64,000 bases of DNA from Pristionchus mayeri (GCA_036245805.1 BTRK01000006.1:21918365-21982364), one strand, 5' to 3'; counted from the first letter of the stretch, positions 34,610 through 49,284 are shown. Made by a program: numbers and translations. Notes: a model not told the origin generated them from the sequence alone.

Positions 34610-37600
34610 CGCTGAAGGGTTCAAAGATCAGATTCGAGAAGCATTTTGAAGGAATATTCTACTGATGGAAATACACTGCACAAACAACGTCACAGAACAC
34701 ATTGTTTGAATCGAAGTAGGAACTCACTCTAATCTATCTTCTGTGGTTGATTGATGCTGCTCGAATCGATCGATCATAGCATGCCTGAAATTGCTTGAAT
34801 GGTATTGAAACTCGTAAAATGTGTTAAATTCGAGGGCATAAACTGATGAAATCTGGCGCGATACGAGAGGAGAGGGGAGATCTACACGCGTTCCAGTGCA
34901 GTCCAATAAAAAGAGCCCATAAAGGCAGAGAGAGAGGGACGGGCCAGGAGATAATAACAGTCTTCTCTCGGATTCGCTCCTGACTGCACATAAGAAGAGT
35001 AGCGGCGAGCCCTAAGGTCATGAGAATGAGAGAGTGGAGGAATCGAAGAGAGATCAGAGACAAAGAGAAGAGAGAGAGAAGGAGATGAGGAATCAGACAG
35101 GTGCCCAATAAAGGAGAACACAGTAGAAGTGAATATGGCAGACTGACTGGGGAAGGGGGGGACTCGTCATGAGTGAAGAGAGAAGATTAGATGGGATTCT
35201 ATCTTAGATAAAATTCAAAACATAATAGATAGGAGAGGTATGATAGAAGAATAGATAGAATATGCAAGAATTAAAAAAAGAGATGGAAGAGGGATCGAAT
35301 GAACGGGAGAGGCAGAAAGAAAATGCCGAACCTTCATATTCAGAGAGCGACTGAATGACACGATGGTAACATACCGCATAATCCAATCTGATCTAATCCA
35401 CACTGGAAAAGTGTCCACCGGTCCCAGCCGCGAGGGTGGGATCGGACCCCGATATGCCCAGAAGCATAGCTTAGTACCCAAGACAAGCAAGTGATCGGAG
35501 TCGGTGGATGAGAAAGGAGAGGGAATGCCCAGTGGAAGATAGTGGGTGATGAGGGAAGAGCGAAAGAATAGGGGATGATCAGGATTATGAAGAATGAATA
35601 TTCTAACTTCTTTTCTTATGCCGAGCAGTAGAAGATCTGAAGAATGCTAACTCGTTTAGTGATGCACTTTTCCTGGTGTCTAGATAGCCCTCTAATACAT
35701 CTAATCAGAGAATAGAACACTGATAAGATGAGCAGTAAATAATGCCTTGACTAAACGGCGTTGCGCAAGCCCAATGGTCGATTCCTGATGGGGCATCGAT
35801 AGGGAATGGATGGGACTGGAGGAACGGTAGGGGGAATCCATCACAGGTGTTTGTTCGAGGATTACGGCAGGAGATGGTAATCGGACTGCCCCACTTGAGG
35901 CAATCGAGGATCCAAGTATGTGATAACCGAGGGGGATTATCGGGTTCGCGCTCCCGGTACCAGGAAACGGGGTTCTGAGAGCATTCATGGTTCCGGGGAA
36001 GGGGAGTTCCCTCTCCACTTCCCTCATGCGCGTCGTCGCACCGGACGCCATAGTTCATTCCGGCTGAATAAACGCCCTGATTGTTGCGATTGTTGAATGG
36101 GTGGGAGAGGAGAATTGAAGGGGCAAATGGACGAGGGGATGAAGAGAGGAGGACTTAGATGGAAAAATGGGAAGATTCTCGGGGTACGGATCAGGACTCG
36201 ATAAGTGGAGGATTGGAGGAGAGAAAAGGACGAGAAATTGAGGGATGAACGATTGATCGATCCTTCTTTCAGTGGTTCGTAAAGGGATCGAATCGATGAG
36301 CTGATGAAGGAAAGTGAAGACTGACTCGACAGTTCGTAAATCTCAGATGCGAGTCTCTTCTCTTCTCGCAACCTTGAGGGAAGGAAATTGGTAAGCGGCG
36401 TGAGATGAGGAGAGAGAAAGGGAGGAACTCCCTCCGAAGTATGTAGAGGGTCAATGGGCCGGGTAATTACTGTACATAAGAAGGGAAAGGAGGAGGGAAT
36501 CATAAGGAGGCGACAGGCGGGCGAATTTATGGTCGCCTCAGGGGTCTAGTTTAGGAGGAGAAAGCGACCGGAAACTGAATAACCATATCGAAATGGAGGC
36601 AAAACTGAAATTGGCTGCTCAGATAGAAGACTAATTGAGGTACTGCAGTTCTTCAGTCTCACTCGGAGAGCAGAAAAATGAGCGAGTGCTTTGATCAAAA
36701 GGAGGCGAATAAGAAAATGAGTGAGACGAGACGAGAAAAGGAGGAATGACCCGTGAAAAACGAGATCAAAGGTGAATAGGGACGAAAAAGAGCAGCATCG
36801 ATGATTCAGTCGCGCCCCTTTGATCTCCAAACACACCACCCTGAGGCGACGATTACTAATCGAGAAAGAAATACATCGATGTTTGCATTGCGTGTGCTCA
36901 TTTGGGAATCGTCGACGTGCCCCTATTTCTACCTCTCCCTCGTGCCATCACATTATCCCGTCCATTCGAACGGCAGATGTTCTTTCTCTCTTTCTTTTTG
37001 CATGCGGCTATTCAAGATTGAGAGTCAAGTGCAACCTCGAATGGGATGGTATCACCTATTGACTCGAGCCTGGCAGGGGTCCAAAGAGGAGGAGTAACTT
37101 GGGCAGTTACGGTATGCGGCGGTTACGGTTGATCAAAGACTGAGTGAGGACTGTAAATTGGCACTGTCGGTTGGCACGAAAAGGAAAGAGAAGGGACAAC
37201 GACCGATAAATCGTCCAGTAGTCACAACAGACAGACACATCTCAGAGAGGGAGGAGGGATGCGCTGCGGGGGCGGAGGAATTTGTCACTCTTCGAGAGAG
37301 CGCATGGTGTGCCGAACGGGCGACGATCACCAATCCAAGGATTAGGTCAAATTCGCACTACGGTCTGAATTGGTATTCGTCGCCGGGCCACACACTACGA
37401 ATTTGGGCGAAGGTGAGAAAGGAGGGGAAGGGACGTCGCGAGAGGCGCTAACGAGCCGCATCCTCGGGCGAACAAATCAAATCTGTGGAGGGGAGGGAGG
37501 AGGAGGCGGGGCCAACTCTCCCTCCCCCTCTTCCTCCCGGATAATTCAATGAGCGATTCTGTGCAAGAAGAAGGAGCGGCTGCTACACATGGCTGTTCGA

Positions 37601-40600
37601 TTGAGGATGCCCCCTCCATCCACCTGACTGAACCTCGGAAAACTACAGTCAGTAAATTCGATTAGCGTCGACCCGCAATTGTCGAATCATCATCTCTTTA
37701 CTGAGTGTGGAATAAGAATACTGAGGGACGCGGGCCGATTCCCCCCTCCGCACGACCATAAAAATCCGGTGGTTGGCCTATTGTGAGGAGTGGGGGAGGG
37801 GATGCCACAAGGATGATCCTGCTGTAAAACGAAGGCAGTGGGCGCACCTCATTCGAATGGAGTACGAAGGGAGAATGAGGTGATATTCTGGAGGTGCGAA
37901 GACCCACTTTGGGAGGAAATCTGCCCGCTAAGCGGAAGATGGAAAGAGAAAAAATAAGAGAAGAAAAAGGAGGAAATCTGGAGGCGCGAAAGGAGAAGAG
38001 GGCGATGACACGCGAAAGACTTATGGGAGGGAGAAACGCTACTATTTATGAGCATCGAGAGGAACCCAGAACAGTGGAGGGATGAGGAGGAGAGGGAGGA
38101 TAATGGACCCCTCCTACAGTTCGCCCGTTTCGAGAAGAGAGAGAGAGATGCAAAAACTAGGATTTCGGAAGCAAAAAGAGGCACGCGAATGCTGTAGAGA
38201 GGTCATGGAGAGAAAGAGAGAGATGCACTGATGAGAACCCCCGGAAACACGATGATTTTGATTCCTCAGAAGTGGGATGATGGGGAATCCGATGGAGGTG
38301 CGAGACAGAATGAGGGATGAGGTGGACCTTCCTCTTCCCTCACTTCTTTCGCTTATTGCCAGACCTCTTGGCTCTCGACTGATGCCGATGACAGATTAGA
38401 ATGGGAACGAATTTGATGGGGAAATTGAGATGGATCCAAGGACTCTGTCAAAAGAAGAAGTAGACAGTAGGGAATCGGAGCACACTTCTTCCTAATTACC
38501 GTATGCGCTATCGTCTACCAACTTTGAATTGAAGTGCACGAAGAAGAAACTGTGTGGGGAGCTATGAAGAAACTGAGGAGGAGCTATGAACCATAGCAGA
38601 GATCAAGCTTGCCGACACGCTGCTGGCATTAGGAGAATGGGCCATAGAATCGGAATGAGGTTGATGGCTAGAAGTGAGTGGAACACCTAGAGAGAGAGGT
38701 GAGAGGAAGGAGAGACCACCGGGGGAGAGCCAGTACTAAAACACGATCCATTAGATGATACATGCACATTAGCCAGTGGCAAGCAATCGCGCTGGAGAAA
38801 GTACAGAGAAAGCTGGTGAAAGATTGGAGGTAACGAGTAACTACGAAGAGGAAGAGCCTGTTGGTTGGTATTAGCCTGTGGAAAGGTCCAGGCGAACGGT
38901 AGAACTGCTAAGGATTTTCAAAGAAGAGTGGAGTGCCATCTCTAGAACAAGATGCGATCACAATTCAACAAAGGAGGCAGTTCTGGGAGGGGAGGAAGTA
39001 GGGGTGCGAACTGGGGGATGGGAGCTTTGCTCCTCAGGCGGCTTTCGAGTGGCGTGAGTTTGCCAATCTCCGCGCGAGAAAAAAGCGCGTGTAGAGATCA
39101 GTGAGAGAAGTTGGTAGGAAGAAGAAGAGAATAATAGATTAGAGTTCGAATCGAGACAGGGATATGAACTACTCACTGGCTCAAGGAAAGGAGCAAAAAG
39201 GGAGGCCACAGGAAGACATCACTCTCTCACGGCTGGTCACTCACAAACAATGGACTTCGGAAGCACCATCGAATGGTCCGAATGTTGAAACAACACAGGC
39301 CACATTAGTAACCAAGCAACTCCGCAGAAAGCATAGGCACTGTCAAAATCTGCCTCGCTTTCATGGGCATTCAAGCCCCGTTGGGAACCAGCTGAGACAG
39401 TTGACCGGGCGATAGAGGGGGGGGGGGGGGGGTGGGGAGAATAGAAGTGCCGAAGAAGTGCCGTAACCCTACACCCTCCACTGAATGGACACGGTCAATT
39501 GCGAGAGAGAATGGCCTGTTGTTCAGGCGCTTTTTGTCGCAAGCACTTTTAGCCCCTGCCGACACTGCCAATTTGTGCTACTGCCTGCGTAATCCGAGAA
39601 GTTACAACCCCCCCCCCTTGTGAGAACTGTTCCCAGAGAGCAAAAAGAGATCCAGATGGGTACCGCCAGGGATAATCGTTCATTGTAGCAGCACAAAGGA
39701 GGACTGTCTCTAATTTCCGGAGCGCGAGGGGAGAGGGGCATTGTTGCGTAATCTTCGAAGGGGAAAGGCACCGCTCGAAGGTGAGAGGAGCAAGATATCG
39801 ATCTCTTCATTTCCCATGCTCTCTCGCTGTGTCTAATAGACTAGAGTGTGTGAGGAATGGAGAGATTCTGAGGGGAACGAAGGTAGAGAGCTATCATACA
39901 CAGTCAGATACGAGGCGGTCACCGGAGGTCAAAGGAGAGGGAGAGCTGATAGATAGACTGGCGCGACTTTTGACACGTTTGTGAAGTGTCTTGAGGAGAG
40001 GCGGTGAGAGGCCTTTGATCTACCTGTGAGATGACAGGTGACAGTGATAGAGACGACGTACAAATGGAAGAGAATGATTACGGTATGAGTAAGAATGAGA
40101 AACTCGATGGATACTGTTGAGGGTGAGGCAATCCTAATTTCTCCGTGCATCTAATGTCCTGTAGTGGGCAGTGATAACACTGCCTGGCACAAAGGAGGGG
40201 TAAAACATGCAAGCAGTAGGGGGGAATTCAATGGAGCATGCTGATAGGAGAGGAGGAGGTGAGAAGCGAAGGGTGGCAAACATTTCGTATACTCTCTCTC
40301 TCTCTCTCCCTATCATCCTCGCCTGTCCACTAAGCCGCCATGAGCCCTACGCCAAACGAGTGAAGATCCAGAGGTGGAACCACTCTGGTTCCGATGTGGT
40401 ACCAGATGGGGACCGGGGGATGGGACCCGCAAAGGGTCCATGCTCACAGGGGGCAAACACAGTCTCGGATCAGCGGCTTCTGAGGCGCTTTCGGTAAGTG
40501 GAAAGAGGAGGAGGAGAAAATCTGTCCCTTATCGGTGTACCGCGCGAGAGATCAGGACCGGAACCAGTGGTACCAAGGAGATTACAATGAGCTCATGTGA

Positions 40601-43600
40601 TTGAGGGACGACGGGTACCAGCTCATTTGCTCGGTACCGGCTGGTTCCGAGTGGTTATTATCGAGAAGAAGCGAACGGCACCCCTATCTAATTTCAGCAA
40701 CGATCTACACCGTTGGGTGTCCATTTCCTCCCCTTACTGCCTCCTTCTCCGATCGGACATCCGATCCGACTTCCCAGATGTTCTACTAAATCGCAGAAAC
40801 GCCGCACGCAATGCAAGATTTGAAAGGCGACGTTTCCCAGAGTGCATTGCACAACAACAAGCTAGCCATAACTCACGGAGTGTTATCGTCATCTGGCAAA
40901 TGAGGGGATGAGAGGGAAGAGGAAGGAGGGAGACAAGTGCCGGCCAATTTATCAGTCCTCCCAGTTCATCCATCACTGCCTGATCAGTGCGAGAGAAGAG
41001 GAGCGAGAGAGCATCCTTATCTCCCAAGAGAAGCAACTGCCCAGAAAACGGCAGAAATCAGCGCACGCTGTGCAAAAATCGACGAGACGACGTTTCCTAC
41101 TCGCGCCAATCCGCACCACTCTGACCACTCCTTCCGCCAAAGGACGGTCGTCAAGCGCCAAACGAGGGACATTTCGGCGAGTGGTCGAGCAAAAGAGGAA
41201 AAGATGAAATGGAGATGATAACCGATGGTAAAATGGATCAGAACGATTGGTGATAAGAGAGGGCGAGAGATGATTGGGAGCGGCTCCCCCCTCCTCGGGG
41301 CAAAACATCCTCAGGGGAAAGGAAAACATTCACAGCTGGAGTGCAATAACTATCGAAATAGGGACAGAGGAAGGCGGAAACACGAGTGGTGGCCCACTTG
41401 TGAATGGAGGGACAGGGTGATAAGTTGAGGGAGACTGGCAGTTCTGCCAGTAAAACTTGTCCAAAACGCAGGCAAAATTGGCACATTATTCTTAGAGAGT
41501 GAGGTCATAGGTTGAACATTGGAGAGAACCTACTGAGTAAGACAGAGAACAAGTGATTTAGGAGGAGTCTTGCGCGGATATTTACCGGTTGCCGATATAC
41601 TGACTGAGAATGGAGAGACAGTTCCTAGCACCTCTTGACCTTCCATGGGCCGTCTAAAGAAAGAGGGCGGACACCTTTCCCTCTCCTTCTCTCCAGTAAT
41701 TACCAGCCCTCTCACCTTTAAGACTTCCGATGGTGATGATCACTCCCTCCTCTTCTTTGTTCCGGATAGTGAAGAGGCTCCTTGTGATCTACCGCGTGCG
41801 ACGAGAGCCGGAGATTCCCCTCAAGGAAAGCCGGAGATTAGACTCTTGATCAAGTAGAGGAGAGAAGAACGCAAAAGGTGAGAAACGAAGGAAAAAGAAG
41901 TGCGAGGATGCGAAACGCAAACTGATTCGAATGGATGCAAAGGGAGAGATCAGAGTGAGAAGAAGAGTCGAAACTTGGAAGGGAGAGGAACAGATGGGAT
42001 CGAGAGAGGGGAGGGGTTCAGTAGGTAGAAGTCCCACGGTATTGATGGCGATGTTTGTGGGGAGACGACAGCCTAATGAGGATTAGAGAAGGAGAAGGAC
42101 AATGGGAACAACAAAATGAAGAATGCCGAATCATTCTGCCCCTTTGTTACAGCTCGAGCTGTTAAGTAACTATAAGCAGATTCTATTTTTGTGACACACA
42201 TCTGGGTCTAATTTTATGCAAAAATGGTCTCCCGCATAGTAACGCATGCGTTGGAGCTCCTGACGTTGCATTTCCATCCTTAATTTCCAGACCAATATTG
42301 TTGTGAATGATCGGATACCCAGAGTGTGTACAGTACCGCCATCCTTCTGCCCTCTTTTCCCTAGCTAATCCATCACTTGCACTCCTCCTCTACCCTCTCC
42401 GATCAGTCACAATCAACTGACCCTCTTGTCAGCCCCCTCTCCCTAAAAACAGTATGGGATAAATGACAGACAGCAAATCACGCAGAAGGAATTACTATCG
42501 ACGACCGGCAATCACACCACGAATATACTACTGATAAAAGACAGAACGGAGTGCACGCAAAGTATACTTCAACGTAACGACGATTACTACTGGCTGCACA
42601 ATGGGCGAGATCTGAATTGGGCCCAATCTCAAGAGTGTTCGTGTCACATTCAGAGAGAGGGAGGAGGGAAGATAGATAGTCCTAATTATTAGTAGAGGCA
42701 ATTGATGAATTGAGATGCTGGATGTGAAGGGAAGCAGTGAGGGAATTGGAAAGGGTTTATAGATTGAGGGAAATGGAGATTTGCTTCAATAAGTGACATG
42801 AGATAGTTTGCAGAAATATGAAAGTAATATGTAAGATATGCGAAACTAGCAGCTACCTCCCCTCTCTCTCCTCCCCCTTCCAACTCTCGTCTTATCTCTC
42901 ACAATCACCAGTCCATTAGACAAAGTGCATTAGTGGCCCGCTGGCCGAACACTTGTCTCCTCAAAATATTAGGAATCGTCGACCAGCCTCACGCAACGTG
43001 AAATCGAACAGAGATGGTCTCGAATGAGACAATCGTCGTGGGGGTCGCGCACCCGCCAATTACACCATGTCGAACACCTCTCAATTATTCGCTGCCCATT
43101 CAGGACTGGCGCCCTCTTTGTTCGGCGCCAGCCACCTGTCGAGGTGTGAAGTGCGCGCGGTGTGCTCAAGGTGCATCCGGAGAGGCGACTTTTGAAAATC
43201 GTCGCCGTTTCAAATGTTGCATAGGATGTACCAACCGGAAGGAGGAGCGAGCCGGTTAACAGGTTAGTGAACTGTGCAATGACGGATTAGAAGAGGAAGG
43301 CTTTTCACACCTTGGAGTGAGAGTTAGAGCTTACTAATCTCTCAATTGCGCGCACTCTCTCGCAAGTCAGTTACTCGCTCGATTCGCGTGTCGCCACCCA
43401 ATTAACACCTCGTTGAGAGAGGAGGTCGATGTCCAATATGAATAGCCCCGCATGACACACTATGCAAAAAGTGCCATCTCGGCCACACAAACTGCCTCAT
43501 TGGGTGATGCAATAACGGGGGAATGTGCCATCTGCGTGGTACCGTAACCCGAAGATATCGTAATATAGAGGTGAAAGCGGGCAGATCAACAACAAACAGG

Positions 43601-46600
43601 AAGGGGTCGACGCGAGATTAGTAAGGGAGAGGGACAGAAAATAGATGGAGGTTCAGCCTCAGGCCTCGCAAAGTTTGTGTTGCGGATGATGGGAAAGAGT
43701 GACAGAGAGACGTCCGTTTTGATGATGAGAGAGAGAGGAGTATCAGTTATTGTTTAGACGAGGACTGACAGGTAGTCTTCTCTTTCTCTCAAAGAAAGCT
43801 GGAAGAATAGGAGACTTCGCAAAGAGCTCCTTGAGACAAAGACCGCGCTTCTAAGGGTTCAAGAGGACTTTCGCCAGGGAGGAAGCGTATTCTTGCATTT
43901 CTGATCGCTTCACTAGTCGAAGACAATGGGGAACAGCGCCTGAATGAGGGGAGAGAAGCCGAGTGACGGGGAGAAAACAGAGGTAGATCATACCTGACAG
44001 CACCCCTAAAGAGAGGCACAAAACAGTGGGAGAAGGAGAGGAGCAAAGCTAAGCCCTACGGTAAGCTGTCCCTCTCATTCTCTTCTTCCAGCGAGATTTT
44101 CGCCCAGAAAGGGCCTCAGACTCTCCGATGCAAAGAAAGGTCACAAAGCGCGTCTATTCAGTGAAAACACGTCGAATGAAGGGCAAATCGAGCAGGTAAG
44201 TAGTCGAAAAGTAGGCTGAAGGCTGGGCAAAATCACTGGCAAGGAGAAAAGCGCGTACTTCAGTTCCCATACTGTCCCATCTCTCTGACCGGCTATAGAG
44301 CACAGAGAGGGCTTGGTCATCCCTGCTTACGAGTTGTTGAGGGCAAAAAGAGTAGAGACCGTAGTGGCTCCAAGCAACGTGCATAGATTTGACGCCCCTG
44401 TGGTCACTGGATACGATAGTGAGATGGACGTCGAAAAGTACATCGATAGGGTCATCAAACACGGAATAGCCATCAAAACGGAGGAGGGATGTGCTAGTGG
44501 CGTCGAATTTCATCGCCTCGGGGCAAAAATAAATGTATACATTCGACCAGGTGGGCAGCAGTAAACTCAATGATGAGAGGATAACTCGGGGGATTTGGTT
44601 AGAGAAAATAGGTTGTACGAAGGCAGGAGATTCATAACTTTGCCGTGAGGAGTAATTGAATTACAGTGTAGTGAAGAGAGGCCAAACGAGGACTCGAGAA
44701 TGAAGGGCCTTCTCCTCCTCCTCCTCCTCCACTTCAGTGGACGACAATGAGTTGAGCCGGGATTTAGGCAGGAGAGAGACTCGTTAGAGAAAGAAACGAT
44801 GGAGGAATAAGCGGATGAGAACACACTTCATCACCAATTGCGTTTGCGCGTCAAGTGTGTTTCGGACTGTAGTAAATGGCCGGCTGGCCATTGGATTCAC
44901 TAGAATTAACAAATTTCATAGTTATAGTAATGATCGATGATGCTTAGGGGATTTGCCAACGGCAGTGAGATCGATGGAATGGTTGTGCGTAAGTGAGCCC
45001 TCCTTCCTACCTGCTGCTCCCTCCCTCTTCCCCTTCCCCATTATGCCATCTAATCTGCCCACGGCACACGGAGGAAGGATGTAAGCTGATCCTCGGAATG
45101 AACAGGAAATGGGCAGGAGGAGAGAGGATAGGTACGCCCTCCCTCTCTCTGGGTGGTCAGAGTGCACGAGAGAGTGGGGGAGACGAGGAGAGCGCAGAGG
45201 AACGGGGCGCGGCCCTCTTGCGCAAGACCCCGCGGGGTTCTCCCAGAACAGAGTGATCAGGCAAATAGCAGGCAATGAGGCGAAGAATTTAATGTTCTCG
45301 GAATGGAATCGGAGTGCCTTGGGGATAGGAGTGATGATGTGCAGAAGGAGAGAGTCAATAACTTTGCCCGACCACAAAATATGTACGTGAAGTGCCTCTC
45401 TAACTGCTATCCCTCCGTGTATCCCTCCGTGAACCATCGTCGAAGTGGACAGAGAGGCGCATCAATTATTGACAAGATCTGCGCATTTGAACAGCGAATG
45501 ACAGATATTTCCGCTCTCAGAGACCCCTCAGGCAAAAAAAGTTTGAGAGAGGAAACGACGTGGGAAAAACTGCAACATCCACATGTGCGATCAATCAGCG
45601 CGAGAAAGGCGCAACCGACACGGTGAGAGGAGGAATATCTGGGAAACTGAACCTGGATATAGCAAGGGCCCCGAAACAGATGCAGGTAAGGCACGCATGA
45701 CCGAATGTGTCGAATGCCTGCGGGGTTTGATAGAGATACCTAATTAAGCACTAATTAAGGCTAACTCGGATGGCGGTAGCGAGGAAAGGAGTGACAATGG
45801 GCAAGAAGTGGAGGTGAGAGAAGATCAAAGGAGAGTCATCCATCAGCCAGAATAATTGGACATTTTCAATGGACATCCGCAGCTGTCAGAATAGTGAAGG
45901 AAGAGGTGTAGGCAGGAATGGGTTTACGATGGGGCAGAGAGAGGAGGTATGGTTTATTCTTTCAATGGAATCACCGGAATGAATTATCCATTGGCTACAT
46001 GGAACCATGATGCTTGAAGCACATTCGAGTTTTCCCATTTTTGTGCTTGAAGATGTGGAGAAATTTGATTAGAATCGAAATCACCATGATGAAATTATGA
46101 ACAACGAAAGTTGTTGTGATAAATGCGCGAAGGGGAGGGAAACATGGGGTAACATATTGGTGATCGTTCGTCCCTTGAGTGATTGATGTGTTATGAGCTG
46201 AGAAGAAGCGACACGAGAGATGTACAACAGATGAGCAGAAGAAAGGGAAGACCGCCCCGGATGTGAAGAAAGTTATCACACTAATAACTAAAGTACTATG
46301 GGGGCAGTCCTCGTCTTCCCAGTTCGACTCATTCTAAATTAGCACCGGAACGAGTCATAACTGGCAATGGGAGGGAAGAGAGAGGCGTGCAAATGAGTTT
46401 TTAGCATGATTCAGTGGGAAACGAGCGAGGGTAGTACGAGTTTCCATTGAAACCCGTTCAATCCGTTCGAAAGATTTAGGGGTAATACTACGCCTGATCA
46501 GGTGTGGAATGAAGAGTTCGAAACAACATCACGAAATTTTTTTAAAGTAATTTCATAAGCAAGACCTAGACAGATCAAGATAGGGACACGTATCTACTGA

Positions 46601-48299
46601 AGGGATTGCTCTCGACCTGAATGTTTTCACGATGATACTAAATGGCCGTTCAACCAGTCCCTAGATAATCCGACCAGCCTTTGATCCGACGGAGTTGATC
46701 CGAACCCCAAACTCGAGCCAATCTCAGTGTGTAGGGATGGATCAGATAACAAGAAACTAAGGGCAAAGATCAATCGAGTTGGTCGAGAAATGTGATGCAA
46801 CTAGGAGTGATAAATTTTTCGATCCGCCATTAGATCGGATGCTCGCCAAAGGATGATAACCAAAAATTCAGATTTTCATAATGACAATTGGCAAAAAATA
46901 TTAGTGAAGGGCAGATTTTGTTATCCGGAACGTTATTGTCCGACAGTGACCATCCTATCTAGTGCCATGAAACCCCACTGTGCAAACTGAAGGGCCAGGC
47001 CATTCTCAGGATGACACCTACTGGAGAAGGATGGCGGTCCTGTGGGTGTCAGTCCGCGGCGGTCTAACATACAGAGTCGATAAGGAGGAGGTGTGAAGGA
47101 GGGGCACAACAGCCGAAAGGTGTGATAAGCAGAATGCAAAGATGATATCAGTGAGAATGGAGAGGAGAGGGGAGATTCCAGAGGGAGTTCTCTGATCAGG
47201 ACGAGGGCGAGACTATTCGAAATTGCACATTGACTCGTCTAGTTATCGATATTATCTCGTCTCGATCAGAATGATAAAACAGACTAGATATTCGACATGT
47301 AACACTGGGGAAAAGGATGCATGTCTGGATGCTATAGGAAAAGCGAGAACAGATCAGCAACATAGTGGATGAACACATGGTCGAACAGGGGAAAAGAAGA
47401 TGAGGCTCCTCAATTAGGATGTGCCTAGAGGACCGGGGCCAAATAATCTTATTACTCGAATTATATCTGCACGTACCCTTCATTCACTCCCTCGCCAGTC
47501 AGAGAAGAAGAGGGAACAGGCGAAATGGAGAAAGTGCAGAGAGGACAGATGCGATTACCAGTATGAATAACACTTGAGAAGGCGCGGAGGAGCTCATTGG
47601 ACCTCCCGAAAGACCTCGCAATGATGGTGGTAAGGAGAAGAGGAGTAGGGGAGGTACTTCACTCCCCTACCACCGGCTGTCACCACCGTTCACTCTCCTT
47701 TGATCTACTCTCACTTACTGTAATCTACCCTAGATTTAGCATCTACGGGAAATGCTACAAGCGATGGCTCTGGAAAACGGGAGTCATGGTCACGAAACTC
47801 GCCCTAAATAGTCGAGATGAGGGAGAAGAGGGAAACCACTTTGCACATCCTCCTTCACTCACTTCTCATAAACGGGTCGACGTCCCTTCCGGAAATGAGG
47901 TGTCACCTCCAGATGAGGAGCGAATGGAATATACGATTGCATAGGGATGATGAAACAGAGGTTACCGACTACAGTATCCCGCGACTGGGGAAACTAACGT
48001 AAAAGTAGAGCGATAAAATGGAGAGTGCATGTCTCCATGTCAAATTACTCACGATGTATGATGACTGGTCCTCTTCCTCTCAGATACAAGGACATAGCGG
48101 AACTCATCAATTCATTCCCGAGTCGGAGGGCTCTCCCCCAGTCCCTTGCATGACTGCTCTCTCCCTCTCTCCATTGTCTCTCCTCCCGCTGGATACCCGA
48201 TACCCCTACCCGCAAATGAATTGAGTGACTCGCCAGAAGCCACGGAGTACGTCAAATTAGAGCATAGTAGGAATCTGCCAAAAATTGAGCAAAATGTTG
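34610..48299. other. 13.7-kb gene-poor, purine-rich region
   Basis: The + strand is dominated by GA-rich sequence (many GAGAGAGG, GGAGGAG and GGGAGAGG runs) from about 35 to 47 kb. Long open frames here are by-products of this bias (for example 36024-36503 minus). I see no run of splice-bounded segments with matching phases. A 57-nt segment at 34728-34784 (minus) has clean acceptor and donor sites but closes in two frames; it could be a leader exon of the membrane-protein gene. A CT microsatellite lies at about 40291-40308 and G/C tracts at 39417-39432 and 39608-39617. A paired open frame at 44154-44570 is unresolved. The region may hold distal regulatory DNA. Confidence 0.5.
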
Positions 48300-48372
48300 C
48301 GACCACGGTAGGGATCGAACCTACAATCTTCTGCTCCGTAGGCAGACGCGTTATCCATTGCGCCACGCGGCC
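48300..48372 (-). tRNA. tRNA-Arg (anticodon ACG)
   Basis: The minus strand from 48372 folds as a complete cloverleaf of 73 nt. The acceptor stem is GGCCGCG/CGTGGTC with G as discriminator base. The D-arm loop contains AATGGATAA, the anticodon arm is TCTGC-CTACGGA-GCAGA with anticodon ACG, and the T-arm GTAGG-TTCGATC-CCTAC holds the B box GGTTCGATCCC. No intron. A TTTT run follows within about 10 nt as Pol III terminator. The A34 would be edited to inosine to read CGU/CGC/CGA. Confidence 0.95.
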
Positions 48373-49284
48373 ATGCTTTGCAACATGTCTGGGATGTAGG
48401 ATCAAGCGAAGGATTGACACCTGCTGTGTGATGGTAGCTCTGACGGAATATGTTGGGGTCACTGCGGGTGGTCTCAGAAATCATCCCTCCCTCTCAACTG
48501 TTCCCGCTTCTGCATTCATCCGGAAGGAAGCGGCAGTCTCATTAGAGCGAAATGTCTTACTAATGAATACCGAAATAGGGGCTAGAGACTGGAGCATCCC
48601 TTCTCAGATACATACTCTACTCATCTTTATTCGTGCAAAAAGTGCCCACGAAAACATTGAGAATATGCCCTCTGGAAGGTAATTATCGAAAGGGAGGGAT
48701 GGCTACTCTAATTTCCGATTCCCGAAAACTTTCAAACAGATAATAAATAATGTTATTAGCATACTGCTCCGTCATCAATTTTTAGCTTTAAAACATGTTT
48801 ATCGCAACATTGTACAAAGATGAACAAAAATTAACTTGGAGAACATTTTGATTGATGTGAATATGAAAGAGTTCTCCTACTGAGATCGCATTAGTCTTGC
48901 CAACAATAGATACAAAGATTAAAACCGAGAGCAATGGAAATGATCTACTCTAATTCACGCCCATTAACGGACTAGGAATCGTCGTACGCCGCTCACAACA
49001 GATCTACATCACATTAATCTACCCTATTCAGTCTTTTAGCATGGAAAATAGAATATCAAACTTTTTGCAGAGCGAGTTACCGGGAATTCGATGGTAGTTG
49101 AGAGCGGTGAACCTGATGAGGCACGTTTGTGTTTATCCTAATAACACAGACACTGTTCGCTTAAGTACAAGCAAACTCTCATTTCATCCCCATCTTACGT
49201 GTTGTCAAACAACATTGTTCGAGCCAAATCGATCGATTTGGCAGATGCATCAATAAATCGAAAACATCAAAGATCAAAGACCAC
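48373..49284. other. spacer between tRNA-Arg and MED17 3' end
   Basis: About 0.9 kb with no supported gene; moderately AT-rich, presumably including the MED17 3' UTR. Confidence 0.4.

Noticed and set aside
35395..35480. Possible second tRNA or tRNA-like sequence on the minus strand
   Set aside because: A GGTCCGATCCC B-box-like motif is present, but the anticodon arm has a 6-nt loop and no acceptor stem forms.
35701..36058. Two overlapping ~117-codon minus-strand frames
   Set aside because: Two frames open over the same bases in biased DNA, with no consistent splice joins.
36024..36503. 159-codon minus-strand open frame
   Set aside because: It lies in purine-rich DNA where TCT/CTC-rich frames stay open by composition; no splice partner or family.
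39417..39617. A G-tract and C-tract 200 bp apart, possible copy of the MED17 foldback
   Set aside because: The sequences just inside the tracts are not reverse complements and no flanking repeat is seen.
48146..48682. 178-codon + strand open frame
   Set aside because: It runs straight through the antisense of the tRNA-Arg gene and has no protein-like pattern.
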